Shown in pieces: positions 53,559 to 62,675 of a stretch of DNA of 64,000 nt (position 1 is the first letter of the stretch; each line of letters starts with the position of its first letter). Origin of the DNA: CAIKMD01 sp963729935 (GTDB lineage: Bacteria > Pseudomonadota > Alphaproteobacteria > ATCC43930 > CGMCC-115725). Location of the stretch: assembly GCA_963729935.1 (NCBI GenBank), contig CAVSPW010000002.1, positions 1,736,001 through 1,800,000 on the forward strand, read 5' to 3'. Under the pieces are notes generated by a model. That model was not told the origin of the DNA, did not search any database, and worked only from the letters and a program-made list of their open reading frames with translations. The position numbers and the translations under genes are program-made.

Positions 53559-55301
53559 TCAGGCCGCATTGACCTCGGCGATGAAGTTGTTCACCTCGTT
53601 GCTGAGGCCGGTCGCTTGCTTTGAAAGCTCGTCCGCCGCGACGAGCACCCGGTTGGCCGCCGTGCCCGAGGCGGTCGAGGATTCCTTGACGCTGGCGATG
53701 TTGCGAGTCACTTCCTGCGCCCCCTCCGCCGCACGCTGGACATTTCGCGCGATCTCCTTGCTCGTGCCGTCCTGTTGCTGGATCGCCGTAGCAATCGCCG
53801 CGGCAATGCCGTTGATCTCTCCGATCACCTCGCCAATGCCGCGGATCGCGTTGACCGCCTGGCTGGTCGCGGTACGGATCTCCTCGATTTGGCTGGCGAT
53901 CTCCTCGGTCGCCTGCGCCGTCTGATTCGCAAGAGACTTGACCTCGGACGCCACGACCGCGAAGCCCTTGCCCGCATCGCCGGCGCGTGCCGCTTCGATG
54001 GTCGCGTTCAAGGCAAGCAGATTTGTCTGGCTCGCGATCTGCTGAATGAGGGTCACCACTTCGCCGATCTTTTGCGCTCCGGTAGCCAGCGACTGGACGG
54101 TCGCATCGGTATGCTTGGCGTCTTCGACCGCCTTGCCCGCGATCTTGGTTGACTGTGCCACCTGACGCGTGATCTCCGCCACGGACGTCGAAAGCTCTTC
54201 CGCTGCCGCCGCCACCGTCTGTACGTTGTTCGACGCCTCCTCGGCCGCGGCCGCGACCGTGACCGACCGGTCGCTCGTATCGCCCGCCATCGAAGACATC
54301 GACTGCGACGTTGCCTGCATCTCCGTCGCCGCCGAGGACAGTGTCGACACCAGCCGCCCGATCTTCGCTTCGAAGTTCTGCGTGAGGGATTCCAGCGCCG
54401 CCGCCCGCTTCTCTTTGATGGCGCGATCCGCTTCTTGAGCGGCGGCAAGCCGCTCCCCTTCAATCATGCTGTCTTTGAAGACCTGGACGGCTTCCGCCAT
54501 GGTCCCGATCTCGTCCTTGCGGCCGATCCCGGCAATCGCCGCGGTAAAATCGTGCTTCGCCAGACGCCGCATGGCCTCGGTCATCGCGGCGATCGGGCGC
54601 GACACGCTGGCGACGATCGTCAGCGCCGCTATCACGCACAGCGCAGCCGCTAAAGCGATCGCGCCGACGATCAAATAGCGGGCCAAATCAAAAATCGCGG
54701 CACCGTTGTCCGCCGCGAGGCGGCCCCCACGAAGATTCAATTGCATGTCATCGGTCAGATTTTTCAAGGTCGCGTTGAAGAAATCGCGTTCCTGACCGGT
54801 AAACAGACCGGCCGCTCCGGGGGTATCGTCCTTGCGCTTCATCGCCAAGAGCGAATTGTGGACGCCCATATACTGCACCCATTGCTTATCGAAGGCGTCA
54901 ATCAGCTCGCGCTCCTCGCCCGGCGTCACCATCGGCTCTTAATCGTTGCGCAGCTTCTGAATGAGACCCTGCTCATCGCGCATCGCCGCCTCGTTCCGCT
55001 TTCGCGTGTCGGCATCCGATGCAGATAAGAGGTAGACCGATTCGAGAATGCGATATTGCTCGACGGCCGAAGCGAGCTGGCCCATAAGCGCGGTACTCGG
55101 CAACCATTCGTTACGCACCTCGGTCGCCGCAGCGTTGACCGCGCCGAGACGTTGGATCGAAAATGCACCCAATCCGACCGTTACGATGAGAGCGGCACCG
55201 AAGGCGAATGTCACCTTGGCGCCGATGGAATTGGTTTGGATCCCCTTTATTCGCGCGTAGAGCCGCGAGATAGAAACGCCGCGAAACTTCCGAATCGTCA
55301 A
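53559..55301 (-). pseudogene. Chemoreceptor (MCP) gene interrupted by one in-frame stop
   Basis: The N-terminal part, from a TTG at 55301 behind AGGAGG, has a membrane span (VTFAFGAALIVTVGLGAFSI), then the start of a four-helix-bundle sensory domain. It stops at TAA (54941-54939). The next codons in the same frame read E-P-M-V-T-P and continue without a shift into the rest of the bundle, a second span (IVGAIALAAALCVIAALTIV), HAMP and a complete signalling domain with QTNLLALNATIEAARAGD. A tyrosine is common at this position in such domains, so TAA could come from TAC or TAT by one base change. Re-initiation at ATG 54932 is possible. Either a true pseudogene, a pair of separately made halves, or a sequencing error. 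Confidence 0.75.
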
Positions 55302-56037
55302 CGTCCTCCTATTTTCAATGCCGGTGTAAAAGGCGCAGGGCATGAGCATCCCTGCGCTCCAGGAATGAGATGGAACCCATCGCATGACGCCGACGCAGTG
55401 TGCGGAGCGACGGCAGACACCAACTCGTTGTCTAATGAAATACGAAAAGGCATGCGCTCAAAAACCAATTCGCGATTCGTGCAGGTGAGCCCAAATTGTC
55501 GGAGGAATTGCCGCCGCGGCCGCTTCGCATGAAAATAAGCAGAATTCTTGAAGAGTTGGTTATTCGCGCACATTGCGGTCTCGCGTCAGCAAACAAAATC
55601 TTTACCGCGTTCTGGATCGCCGAATGCGCGGGGCTGCCAAAGCGGCAATTCGCCGCGCGAGGCATCGCGACGTTTCAACGCCTATTCCGTCGCTGAGTGC
55701 GCAGCGGTCGCGGCATAAAAAGATTCGATCAACCTTAACCAAAAATATCCGACCAAGAAAAAGACCCGCGAAAACAAATCGCGATCCCGACGGACGCGCC
55801 GAATTCATCGCGCTTCGCCATCTTGTTACGCGGACAAGGTGCGCCGCCAATGTCGGACTCTGCGCCATGAGCCAGTTTCAAGCTTCGGTAACATGTCGGC
55901 GTGATAATGCGACTGCGGCGGGCAAAACGCGGGTCATGAAATCTGCGATGCGTCGATCCGCATGTGTCGCTGCGACGACGTGGCGTTCAGCGGCCGTACC
56001 TCGGGGTCTTCATCAACACTCGAACGGAAGTAACGAT
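55302..56037. other. 736-bp gap upstream of the che operon
   Basis: No convincing gene was found on either strand. The sequence is noticeably richer in A and T and has less biased codon positions than its surroundings, for example AAAATAAGCAGAATT near 55531 and CCTTAACCAAAAATAT near 55733. Promoters for the che operon and the divergent chemoreceptor should lie here. Short frames such as 55496-55696 were considered and rejected. Confidence 0.5.
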
Positions 56038-56424
56038 ATGACAGCGCTCACCCAACCGGTCCTCGTGGTCGATGACTACAGCACGATGCGCCGCATCCTA
56101 CGAAGCCTCCTCGAGCAGATCGGCTTTAAGAACATCATCGAGGCCGAAGATGGCGGCTCGGCACTCAACAAGCTTCGCGCCGAGCCGTTCGGCCTCGTTA
56201 TTTCCGACTGGAACATGGAGCCAATGTCGGGGCTGCAGCTGCTGAAGGCGGTCCGCGCCGATGCGCAACTGAAAGCCTTGCCGTTCATCATGGTGACCGC
56301 GGAAAGCAAGCCTGAGAACGTCGTGGCCGCGAAGGCCGCCGGCGTCAACAATTATATTGTGAAGCCGTTCAATGCCGAGACCCTCAGCAAGAAAATCGAA
56401 ACTGTTCTGGGCGCGCTGAAATGA
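56038..56424 (+). CDS. cheY: Chemotaxis response regulator CheY
   Basis: 128 residues from the ATG at 56038; the open frame extends upstream only through the non-coding gap. Single receiver domain: acidic pair in VLVVDDYST, phosphoacceptor aspartate in LVISDWNMEPMSG near residue 58, the threonine in IMVTAES and the lysine in IVKPFN. No output domain. Phosphorylated by CheA, it binds the flagellar motor switch. First gene of the cheY-cheZ-cheA-cheW-cheY-cheR-X-cheB operon and overlapping cheZ by 4 bp. Confidence 0.95.
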   Translation: MTALTQPVLVVDDYSTMRRILRSLLEQIGFKNIIEAEDGGSALNKLRAEPFGLVISDWNMEPMSGLQLLKAVRADAQLKALPFIMVTAESKPENVVAAKAAGVNNYIVKPFNAETLSKKIETVLGALK

Positions 56425-57179
56425 CGACTGTTCCCCGCCTGTCGCGGAAAGAATATTTGGCCTTCGAGGAATTGATCGCCTCGACCGCAGAAGGCCGCGC
56501 ATTTCTGCGCCACCGCGATTCGCTGTCACGCGTGGTTGCCGCTGAACGCGTGCGCCGCATGATGAAGCAGCTGATGATCATGCCGCCCGCAAGCTCGGGC
56601 GCCAATCCGCCCGCCACCGAACATGTGCGGATCCTGCGCAAGGAATTGGTCGAGATAAGCGCCCACATTCAGCAGACCCGTAATGAAATCGCGGCGCTCC
56701 GCCCCGAACAACAGGGCGCCAGCCCGCTCATCCAAGCAACGAGCGAGCTCGACGCGATCGTATCCGCGACCGAGCGCGCGACTTACGACATCCTGAACGG
56801 CGCCGAACGCATTCAGGCCGCCACAGCCAAACTACCGGCCCTGCCGGAAGTGGCCGCGGTCGCCTCCGAAATCAGCGGCCAGGCGGTGGAGATCATGACC
56901 GCATGCTCGTTCCAGGATCTTACCGGTCAGCGCATCAGCAAAGTCGTCAATGCAATGCGCTACATCGAAACCCGGATCAACGCGATGATCGAAATCTGGG
57001 GTATCGACGAATCTACCCGGCCCGCTCCCGCCGCCCCCACGGACACGAGGCCCGATGCGCACCTCCTTAACGGGCCACAGCTCGAAAATGCGCCCGACCA
57101 AAGCGAGATTGACTCGCTGTTCGATGCGGCGCCGGCTGCGCCCATCGATCAGAACGCTATCGACGCGATGTTCAAATAG
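56421..57179 (+). CDS. cheZ: CheZ family protein phosphatase
   Basis: 252 residues. The long helical hairpin includes the catalytic segment TACSFQDLTGQRISKVVNAM near residue 160, in which the glutamine of DLTGQ is the residue that speeds CheY-P dephosphorylation. The C-terminus has two similar short motifs, QSEIDSLFD and QNAIDAMFK, separated by an Ala/Pro linker, which resemble the CheY-binding tail of CheZ. It overlaps cheY by ATGA, consistent with acting on it. CheZ is present in only part of the alphaproteobacteria. Confidence 0.88.
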   Translation: MTTVPRLSRKEYLAFEELIASTAEGRAFLRHRDSLSRVVAAERVRRMMKQLMIMPPASSGANPPATEHVRILRKELVEISAHIQQTRNEIAALRPEQQGASPLIQATSELDAIVSATERATYDILNGAERIQAATAKLPALPEVAAVASEISGQAVEIMTACSFQDLTGQRISKVVNAMRYIETRINAMIEIWGIDESTRPAPAAPTDTRPDAHLLNGPQLENAPDQSEIDSLFDAAPAAPIDQNAIDAMFK

Positions 57180-57203
57180 ACCAGAGAACGATCGGAAATC
57201 GAG

Positions 57204-59825
57204 ATGGATGATCTCCTGAAAGAATTTCTAACCGAGACCCTCGAAAATCTTGGGATTCTCGACTCCGAGCTCGTTCGCCTGGAGCAGAATCCGCAGGATC
57301 CGACGCTGCTTCAAAACATCTTCCGGATCGTGCATACGATCAAGGGAACGTGTGGTTTCCTCGGCCTCCCGCGCCTCCAAAAACTCGGGCACGCCGCCGA
57401 AAACGTGCTCGGCCGCTTCCGTGACGGCACCTTGCCCGTGACACCCGACGCGGTCGGGCTCGTGCTCGCAGCCATTGACGGAATCAAAAACATCGTCAAC
57501 GTGCTCGCGGCGACTCAAGCAGAGCCGCCGGGCGACGACGCCAAGCTGATCGAGGAACTCGACCACCTCGCCGAAAGCAACGGCGAGACCATCGAAGCGC
57601 CCCCGCCCGCCGTGGAAGCGCTCGCGGCGGAGACAGGGCCGACAAGCGCGGCCCAGGCGGAGCCGATCCCGGTGGATCCAGGCGAGGTCGACCATGCCGT
57701 CGCCGAGAAGGCGATCGAGCCGGCCAAGACCGTTGATCCGGCGGCCGCGCCCGCGCCCGCGCAATCTCAGGCGGCGGATATCGGCGCTCAAGCGATTCGC
57801 GTCAATGTCGATCTGCTCGAACATCTGATGACGATCGCCAGCGAGCTTGTGCTCACCCGCAATCAGGTGATGCAGATCCTGCGCACGCAGAAAGACAGCG
57901 TGTTCGCCGCGGCTTTGCAGCGGTTGTCGCAAGTAACGACCGAACTGCAGGAAGGCGTCATGAAGACGCGCATGCAGCCGATCGGAAACGCTTGGGCCAA
58001 ACTTCCGCGCCTTGTGCGCGATCTCGCCCGCGATCTCAGCAAGAAGCTCGATCTGCGCATGATCGGCGCCGAGACCGAACTCGATCGCCAAGTTCTCGAG
58101 ATGGTCAGGGATCCGCTCACCCATATGGTGCGCAATTGCGCCGACCACGGCATCGAGACCCCGGCCGACCGCGTCGCGGCCGGAAAGCCCGAGACCGGCA
58201 CGATTACGCTCAACGCGCATCACGTCGGCGGACACATCGTCGTCGAAATCGGCGATGACGGTCGCGGAATCTCGAGCGAGCGAATCCGGAAGAAGGCCCT
58301 TGCCAACGGGCTCGCCACCGAGGCCGAGCTCGCGGCCATGAACGACCAACAGATCCAACAGTTCGTCTTCCGGGCCGGGTTTTCGACTGCGGAGGCGGTG
58401 ACCAACATATCGGGCCGCGGCGTCGGACTTGATGTGGTGCGAACAAACATCGAAAAAATCGGCGGCACCGTCGAGCTCCGCACCGCGCCGGGAAAAGGAA
58501 CGAAGTTCGTTATCAAAATCCCGCTGACGCTTGCGATCGTCTCGGCGCTCATCGTCGAATGCGTGAATGACCGTTTCGCCATCCCGCAAATCAACGTCAT
58601 CGAGTTGGTCCATACGGCCGCGAACAGCGAACACCGCGTCGAACGGCTGAAGGGCGTCCCGGTACTGCGGCTCCGCGACAAGATCCTGCCGCTCGTCTCC
58701 TTGCGCAAGATGCTCGGTCTCGGCGGCGAAACCGCCGAATCAGGCGAATCATTCGTCGTCGTCACGCAGGTGGGCGCGCAGAGTTTCGGCATCCTGGTCG
58801 ATCGGGTGTTCGATACAGAAGAAATCGTCGTGAAACCGGTCTCCCCGCTGCTCCGCGACCTGAGCGTTTACTCGGGAAACACCATCCTGGGCGATGGCGG
58901 CGTCGTGATGATCCTCGATCCCAACGGCCTCACCGCGTTGGCCAATATCACCACCGAGGAAAGCGACGAGAAGACCGCGGCACAATCCGAGGAAAAGGGC
59001 AGTAAGCGGTCCGAGAACGTCATCCTCTTCCGCGCCGGCGGCGGCGAACCGAAGGCCCTCCCACTCGAGCTCATCGCGCGGCTTGAAATGCTCGATGGCT
59101 CGGCGTTCGAAGTCGCCAATCACCGCCCAGTCGTTCAATATCGCGGCGCGCTCATGCCGATCTTGTCGCTCGATCCCACGAGCCCGTTCACGCCGGCCAA
59201 CCGGCAGCCGATCCTGGTCTTCTCGGAGAGCGACCGCTCGATCGGCGTCGCCGTCGACGAGATCATCGATATCGTCGAGACAGTCTACTCGGTCGATTTG
59301 CTCAGCGAGCGGCCGGGTATCCTTGGCAGCGCCATCATCGCGGGCAAGGCGACCGACCTCATCGATATCTCTCACCATTTGTCGGCGGCGGGGAATCACT
59401 GGTTCAAAAAGGAGACCCAGATTCCCTTCGGCGGCGACGGCCGTGCCCGGCGCATCCTGCTTGTCGACGACAGCCCGTTCCTGCGCAACATGCTGCTGCC
59501 GCTTTTGACCACGGCGGGCTATGAGGTCGTGGGTGCTGAATCCGCCGAAACGGCGTTGAAGCTGTGCGAGAATGGCGAACGCTTCGATCTCATCATCAGC
59601 GACATCGAAATGCCACGTACCGACGGCTTCGGCTTCGCGATGAAGGTGCGCGAAAGCGAAAATTGGCGCGAAACGCCGCTGGTCGCGCTGACCTCGCATG
59701 TCAGCCCGAAAGATGAAGAGCGCGGCCGCAAATCGGGCTTCCAGCGCCACGTGCCGAAGCTCGATCCCGGCCTTCTGCTCCAGGCAATCTCAGAGACACT
59801 CGCGCCGCATAAGGACGCCGCATGA
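57204..59825 (+). CDS. cheA: Chemotaxis histidine kinase CheA with C-terminal receiver domain
   Basis: 873 residues. P1 phosphotransfer domain with the phosphorylated histidine in RIVHTIKGTCGFLG (His44), then an Ala/Pro-rich linker (about 120-190) in place of a clear CheY-binding P2. P3/P4 kinase: LLEHLMTIASELVLTRNQ, N box MVRNCADHGIE, G1 EIGDDGRGI and G2 GRGVGLDVVRTN. Two CheW-like domains follow (around 500-620 and 640-745), then a receiver domain with LVDDSPFLRN, LIISDIEMPRTDG and the threonine in LVALTSHVS. A hybrid of this kind can use its own receiver as an intramolecular phosphate sink. Start ATG at 57204; ATGA overlap with cheW. Confidence 0.95.
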   Translation: MDDLLKEFLTETLENLGILDSELVRLEQNPQDPTLLQNIFRIVHTIKGTCGFLGLPRLQKLGHAAENVLGRFRDGTLPVTPDAVGLVLAAIDGIKNIVNVLAATQAEPPGDDAKLIEELDHLAESNGETIEAPPPAVEALAAETGPTSAAQAEPIPVDPGEVDHAVAEKAIEPAKTVDPAAAPAPAQSQAADIGAQAIRVNVDLLEHLMTIASELVLTRNQVMQILRTQKDSVFAAALQRLSQVTTELQEGVMKTRMQPIGNAWAKLPRLVRDLARDLSKKLDLRMIGAETELDRQVLEMVRDPLTHMVRNCADHGIETPADRVAAGKPETGTITLNAHHVGGHIVVEIGDDGRGISSERIRKKALANGLATEAELAAMNDQQIQQFVFRAGFSTAEAVTNISGRGVGLDVVRTNIEKIGGTVELRTAPGKGTKFVIKIPLTLAIVSALIVECVNDRFAIPQINVIELVHTAANSEHRVERLKGVPVLRLRDKILPLVSLRKMLGLGGETAESGESFVVVTQVGAQSFGILVDRVFDTEEIVVKPVSPLLRDLSVYSGNTILGDGGVVMILDPNGLTALANITTEESDEKTAAQSEEKGSKRSENVILFRAGGGEPKALPLELIARLEMLDGSAFEVANHRPVVQYRGALMPILSLDPTSPFTPANRQPILVFSESDRSIGVAVDEIIDIVETVYSVDLLSERPGILGSAIIAGKATDLIDISHHLSAAGNHWFKKETQIPFGGDGRARRILLVDDSPFLRNMLLPLLTTAGYEVVGAESAETALKLCENGERFDLIISDIEMPRTDGFGFAMKVRESENWRETPLVALTSHVSPKDEERGRKSGFQRHVPKLDPGLLLQAISETLAPHKDAA

Positions 59826-60313
59826 CCCAGGAAACCCAAAAGACCCCGAAAACCGGCGGCGAGCCCGCCGCTACGGGCGGCGACTTCGTGACCTTCACGA
59901 TCGCTGGCCAGATGTTCGGCGTGCCGGTACTCGCCGTCCAGGACGTGCTGCGTCCGCAGGCCATCACCCGTGTTCCGATGGCGCCGTCGGACATCTTGGG
60001 GTCGCTCAATCTGCGCGGGCGCATCGTCACGGTGGTCGACACGCGCCACCGGCTTGGCTTGCCGAAGGCTGATTCGACCGAACAGCCGATGAGCATCGTC
60101 GTGCCGCATCGCGACGACCTTTATGCCTTGGCCGTCGATCGCGTCGGCGAAGTCCTCAGTCTCACCGCGGAAAATTTCGAGTCCAACCCAGCCACTCTCG
60201 ATTCGGGCTGGCGCGAGGTCGCGAGCGGCGTCTATCGCCTGAAAGAGGGACTTCTCGTTCTGATCGACGTGGCCCAGCTCTTGCGCCTTGGCGCCGCCGC
60301 GCACGCTGCATGA
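59822..60313 (+). CDS. cheW: Chemotaxis coupling protein CheW
   Basis: 163 residues with an N-terminal tail of about 20, then the CheW SH3-like fold: FTIAGQMFGVPVLAVQDVL, IPMAPSDILGSLNLRGRIV-like text (PSDILGSLNLRGRIVTVVD) and LKEGLLVLIDVAQLL. It couples chemoreceptors to CheA. ATGA overlap with cheA ensures equal synthesis. A second CheY gene follows 15 bp downstream. Confidence 0.95.
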   Translation: MTQETQKTPKTGGEPAATGGDFVTFTIAGQMFGVPVLAVQDVLRPQAITRVPMAPSDILGSLNLRGRIVTVVDTRHRLGLPKADSTEQPMSIVVPHRDDLYALAVDRVGEVLSLTAENFESNPATLDSGWREVASGVYRLKEGLLVLIDVAQLLRLGAAAHAA

Positions 60314-60328
60314 GTACGGGAGCATCGC

Positions 60329-60697
60329 TTGAAGAAGAGCTGGCTTATCGTCGATGATTCACGCGTGATACGCAGTATCGCGCGCGGAATCCTTCATGAC
60401 CTTGGCTTCGACACGGATGAGGCCGAGGACGGGAAACAAGCGCTTGCTGCTTGTATCAAGCACATGCCCGACGCGGTTCTCCTCGACTGGAATATGCCCG
60501 TCATGAACGGCATCGACTTCCTGCGCGAATTGCGCGCCATGCCGGGCGGGAAGGAGCCAAAGGTCTTTTTCTGCACCACCGAAAACGATATGAGCCATAT
60601 CACACAAGCCCTGGAAACCGGTGCCGACGAATTCATCATGAAACCGTTCGACGCCGAGATTTTATCGTCCAAACTCGCGCTGCAAGGCTTGACCTGA
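60329..60697 (+). CDS. cheY: Chemotaxis response regulator CheY (second)
   Basis: 122 residues from the TTG at 60329, six bases after GGGAG. Single receiver domain: acidic pair in LIVDDSRVIRS, phosphoacceptor in AVLLDWNMPVMNG, the threonine in FCTTEND and lysine in IMKPFDAE. It differs from the first CheY in the operon in much of its sequence, so one may drive the motor and the other act as a phosphate sink or bind another target. Follows cheW by 15 bp. Confidence 0.94.
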   Translation: MKKSWLIVDDSRVIRSIARGILHDLGFDTDEAEDGKQALAACIKHMPDAVLLDWNMPVMNGIDFLRELRAMPGGKEPKVFFCTTENDMSHITQALETGADEFIMKPFDAEILSSKLALQGLT

Positions 60698-60713
60698 GGC
60701 GGCGGGTCCAGCG

Positions 60714-61556
60714 ATGAAGGATGAAATTTTTACATTTCTCGCGAAGCTGCTGCGAGAGCAATCCGGTCTCGCCTTGCCGCGCGACAAGGAGTATCTGCTC
60801 GAATCGCGCTTGACGCCCGTCGCCCGTCGCCATGGACATCAGACCATCGAAGCGATGTGGCCCGCGATCAAGGGTGGGCAAAACCGCGCGATCGAGCGCG
60901 ACATCGTCGAGGCGATGACCACCAATGAGACGTTCTTCTTCCGCGACGCCGGCACCTTCGACACTTTTCGCAAGGCCGTTCTGCCGGCCATTCTTACTGC
61001 GCGCGCCGCCGCAAAGACGCTGCGTATCTGGTTTGCGGCGTCTTCGAGCGGCCAGGAGCCGTATTCCGTGGCCATCATCCTCGAGGAAGAGCGCGCGCGC
61101 CTTGCCGGCTGGAACGTGGACATGGTCGGTACCGATATCTCGAATGAAATGGTTCAGCGCTCGCGCGACGGCCTCTACACGCATTTCGAGGCGCAGCGCG
61201 GCCTGCCCATCCAAATGCTTGCCAAGTATTTCGACAAGGAAGAGCAAGGTTGGCGCGTCAAAGCGCCATTGCGCGAACGCATCAAGTTCAAGACCTTTAA
61301 TTTGCTGGAAAATTTCGCGGCGCTCGGTACTTTCGATGTCATCTTCTGCCGCAACGTGCTTATCTATTTCGATCTCGCGACAAAGCGCGACATTCTGGAC
61401 CGAATGAACCGCCAGATGGCGAAGACCGGGGCCTTGTTTCTCGGCGGCGCCGAGACCGTTATCGGCGTGAGCGACAAGTTCATTCCCCATCCCGGGCATG
61501 CCGGCATCTTCGTCCCGGTCCAATCCGTCGTACTCGATCGGGCTGTGGGACAGTAA
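60714..61556 (+). CDS. cheR: Chemotaxis protein methyltransferase CheR
   Basis: 280 residues. N-terminal helical domain (IFTFLAKLLREQSGLAL, TTNETFFFRD) and a SAM-binding domain with IWFAASSSGQEPYSVAIIL, DMVGTDISNEMV and FDVIFCRNVLIYFD. The text TTNETFFFRD and the 'CRNVLIYFD' signature are characteristic. It methylates glutamates of chemoreceptors for adaptation. Start ATG at 60714. The next gene, of unknown function, starts 1 nt after the stop, so they are translationally coupled. Confidence 0.95.
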   Translation: MKDEIFTFLAKLLREQSGLALPRDKEYLLESRLTPVARRHGHQTIEAMWPAIKGGQNRAIERDIVEAMTTNETFFFRDAGTFDTFRKAVLPAILTARAAAKTLRIWFAASSSGQEPYSVAIILEEERARLAGWNVDMVGTDISNEMVQRSRDGLYTHFEAQRGLPIQMLAKYFDKEEQGWRVKAPLRERIKFKTFNLLENFAALGTFDVIFCRNVLIYFDLATKRDILDRMNRQMAKTGALFLGGAETVIGVSDKFIPHPGHAGIFVPVQSVVLDRAVGQ

Positions 61557-61557
61557 C

Positions 61558-62580
61558 GTGATCGACGCCGCCGCCTTCGAAAGCGAAGCTGCGGATCCGC
61601 TCGCCTCTCCACCGGAGGCGCAAAAATCGGTCGACGAACTGATCGCGGCCACCGGTGGCGGCGCGAACGCGATCTTCGATTTCCGGCACAAGGTATTCGC
61701 CCTTCCGGGCGCACGCTTTGCGCTCGATCAGCATAAGCAGGCGGCGATGTTCCACATCTATCTCGGCAATCTCGCGGTCTCGCTCACGCCCCTGGTGTTG
61801 CGCCGCGAGTTCAGCATCGAGGTGAGTTCGCTCGACAGCCAATTGATCGAGTTGGCCAGCCAGGCGCTTCGCCACGTAAAAGAGGTTCGGCCGGGCGATT
61901 CGATTCCAAAGGAGCTGGTTGACGGCAGCGCCTCGTGGTCCGTCGAAGAGCGCCACCGCTTGCTCGCGAAGGCCAAGCTCTTGGCACAGGTTGCGACCTG
62001 GTTTGCTCAGGACGGGGCCGCCGCCTCCGTCGAAGACCTTCTGGCGGTGACAGAGGATGACCTCGTCGCCAAAGAAGAGTTTCAGAACGCGTTCGCCCAG
62101 ATCGCGCAATCGCTCGGCCTCGATCGAAGCCGCAGCCAGGAGATCATCGACCATATCGATTCGATCGCGCGCGAGTTATGCTATATCGAAGCATTGCGCG
62201 ATCACGCTGGCCAAATGCGCTCGATCCACGAGAAGGTGCTTCAGCTTTCGCGCATGGCGAAGGGCGACCCTGAAATCAGCGAGGGGCTGAGGCGTGCGCA
62301 GACATTGCTCAAGCAGCCGGTGGCGGAATTCTCGAATCGATTTGCCCAGGTCGACGCACAAACATCGGATTTGCTGGCGATGCTGCGCAACCCGCACGGC
62401 CAGATCAAGATCATTCGCGAGGCGCGCGACGATATCCACTCGAACCTTTTGCCATGGAACGATATTTTCGATCGCTGGCGTGATCAGCAGCTCATCCTCA
62501 ATCACAGCACCGATGAAAGCGTGCATGCGCTTTACCACTGGCTTGCGGCAAAATACGCGCCGTCGCGGGTCTGGCGCTGA
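61558..62580 (+). CDS. Uncharacterised protein within the chemotaxis operon
   Basis: 340 residues from the GTG at 61558, one base after the cheR stop; the upstream frame overlaps cheR and is not plausible. The protein is soluble, without signal peptide or membrane span, largely helical and charged (HRLLAKAKLLAQVATWF, LRDHAGQMRSIHEKVLQL, IREARDDIHSNLLPWNDIF) and could form coiled coil or a helical bundle. I recognise no receiver, CheD, CheC, CheV or methyltransferase motif. Position between cheR and cheB, 95 bp before cheB, suggests a role in adaptation, kinase control or localisation of the array. It may have counterparts in relatives, but no function is known to me. Confidence 0.8.
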   Translation: MIDAAAFESEAADPLASPPEAQKSVDELIAATGGGANAIFDFRHKVFALPGARFALDQHKQAAMFHIYLGNLAVSLTPLVLRREFSIEVSSLDSQLIELASQALRHVKEVRPGDSIPKELVDGSASWSVEERHRLLAKAKLLAQVATWFAQDGAAASVEDLLAVTEDDLVAKEEFQNAFAQIAQSLGLDRSRSQEIIDHIDSIARELCYIEALRDHAGQMRSIHEKVLQLSRMAKGDPEISEGLRRAQTLLKQPVAEFSNRFAQVDAQTSDLLAMLRNPHGQIKIIREARDDIHSNLLPWNDIFDRWRDQQLILNHSTDESVHALYHWLAAKYAPSRVWR

Positions 62581-62675
62581 GCGCTGTCGCATGGATAGAA
62601 TCTGGGCCCATCTTTGAATTGCATATTGCCGCCACGCGCCGTTGCGCGCGGCCTGCCGAGGGGAAATAGATCGTC

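Noticed and set aside
55496..55696. Possible 66-residue gene upstream of the che operon (TTG start behind GGAGG-like sequence, MKISRILEEL...)
   Set aside because: Codon third positions are not GC-rich as in true genes here, the start is TTG and no family resemblance was seen; treated as chance within the AT-richer gap.
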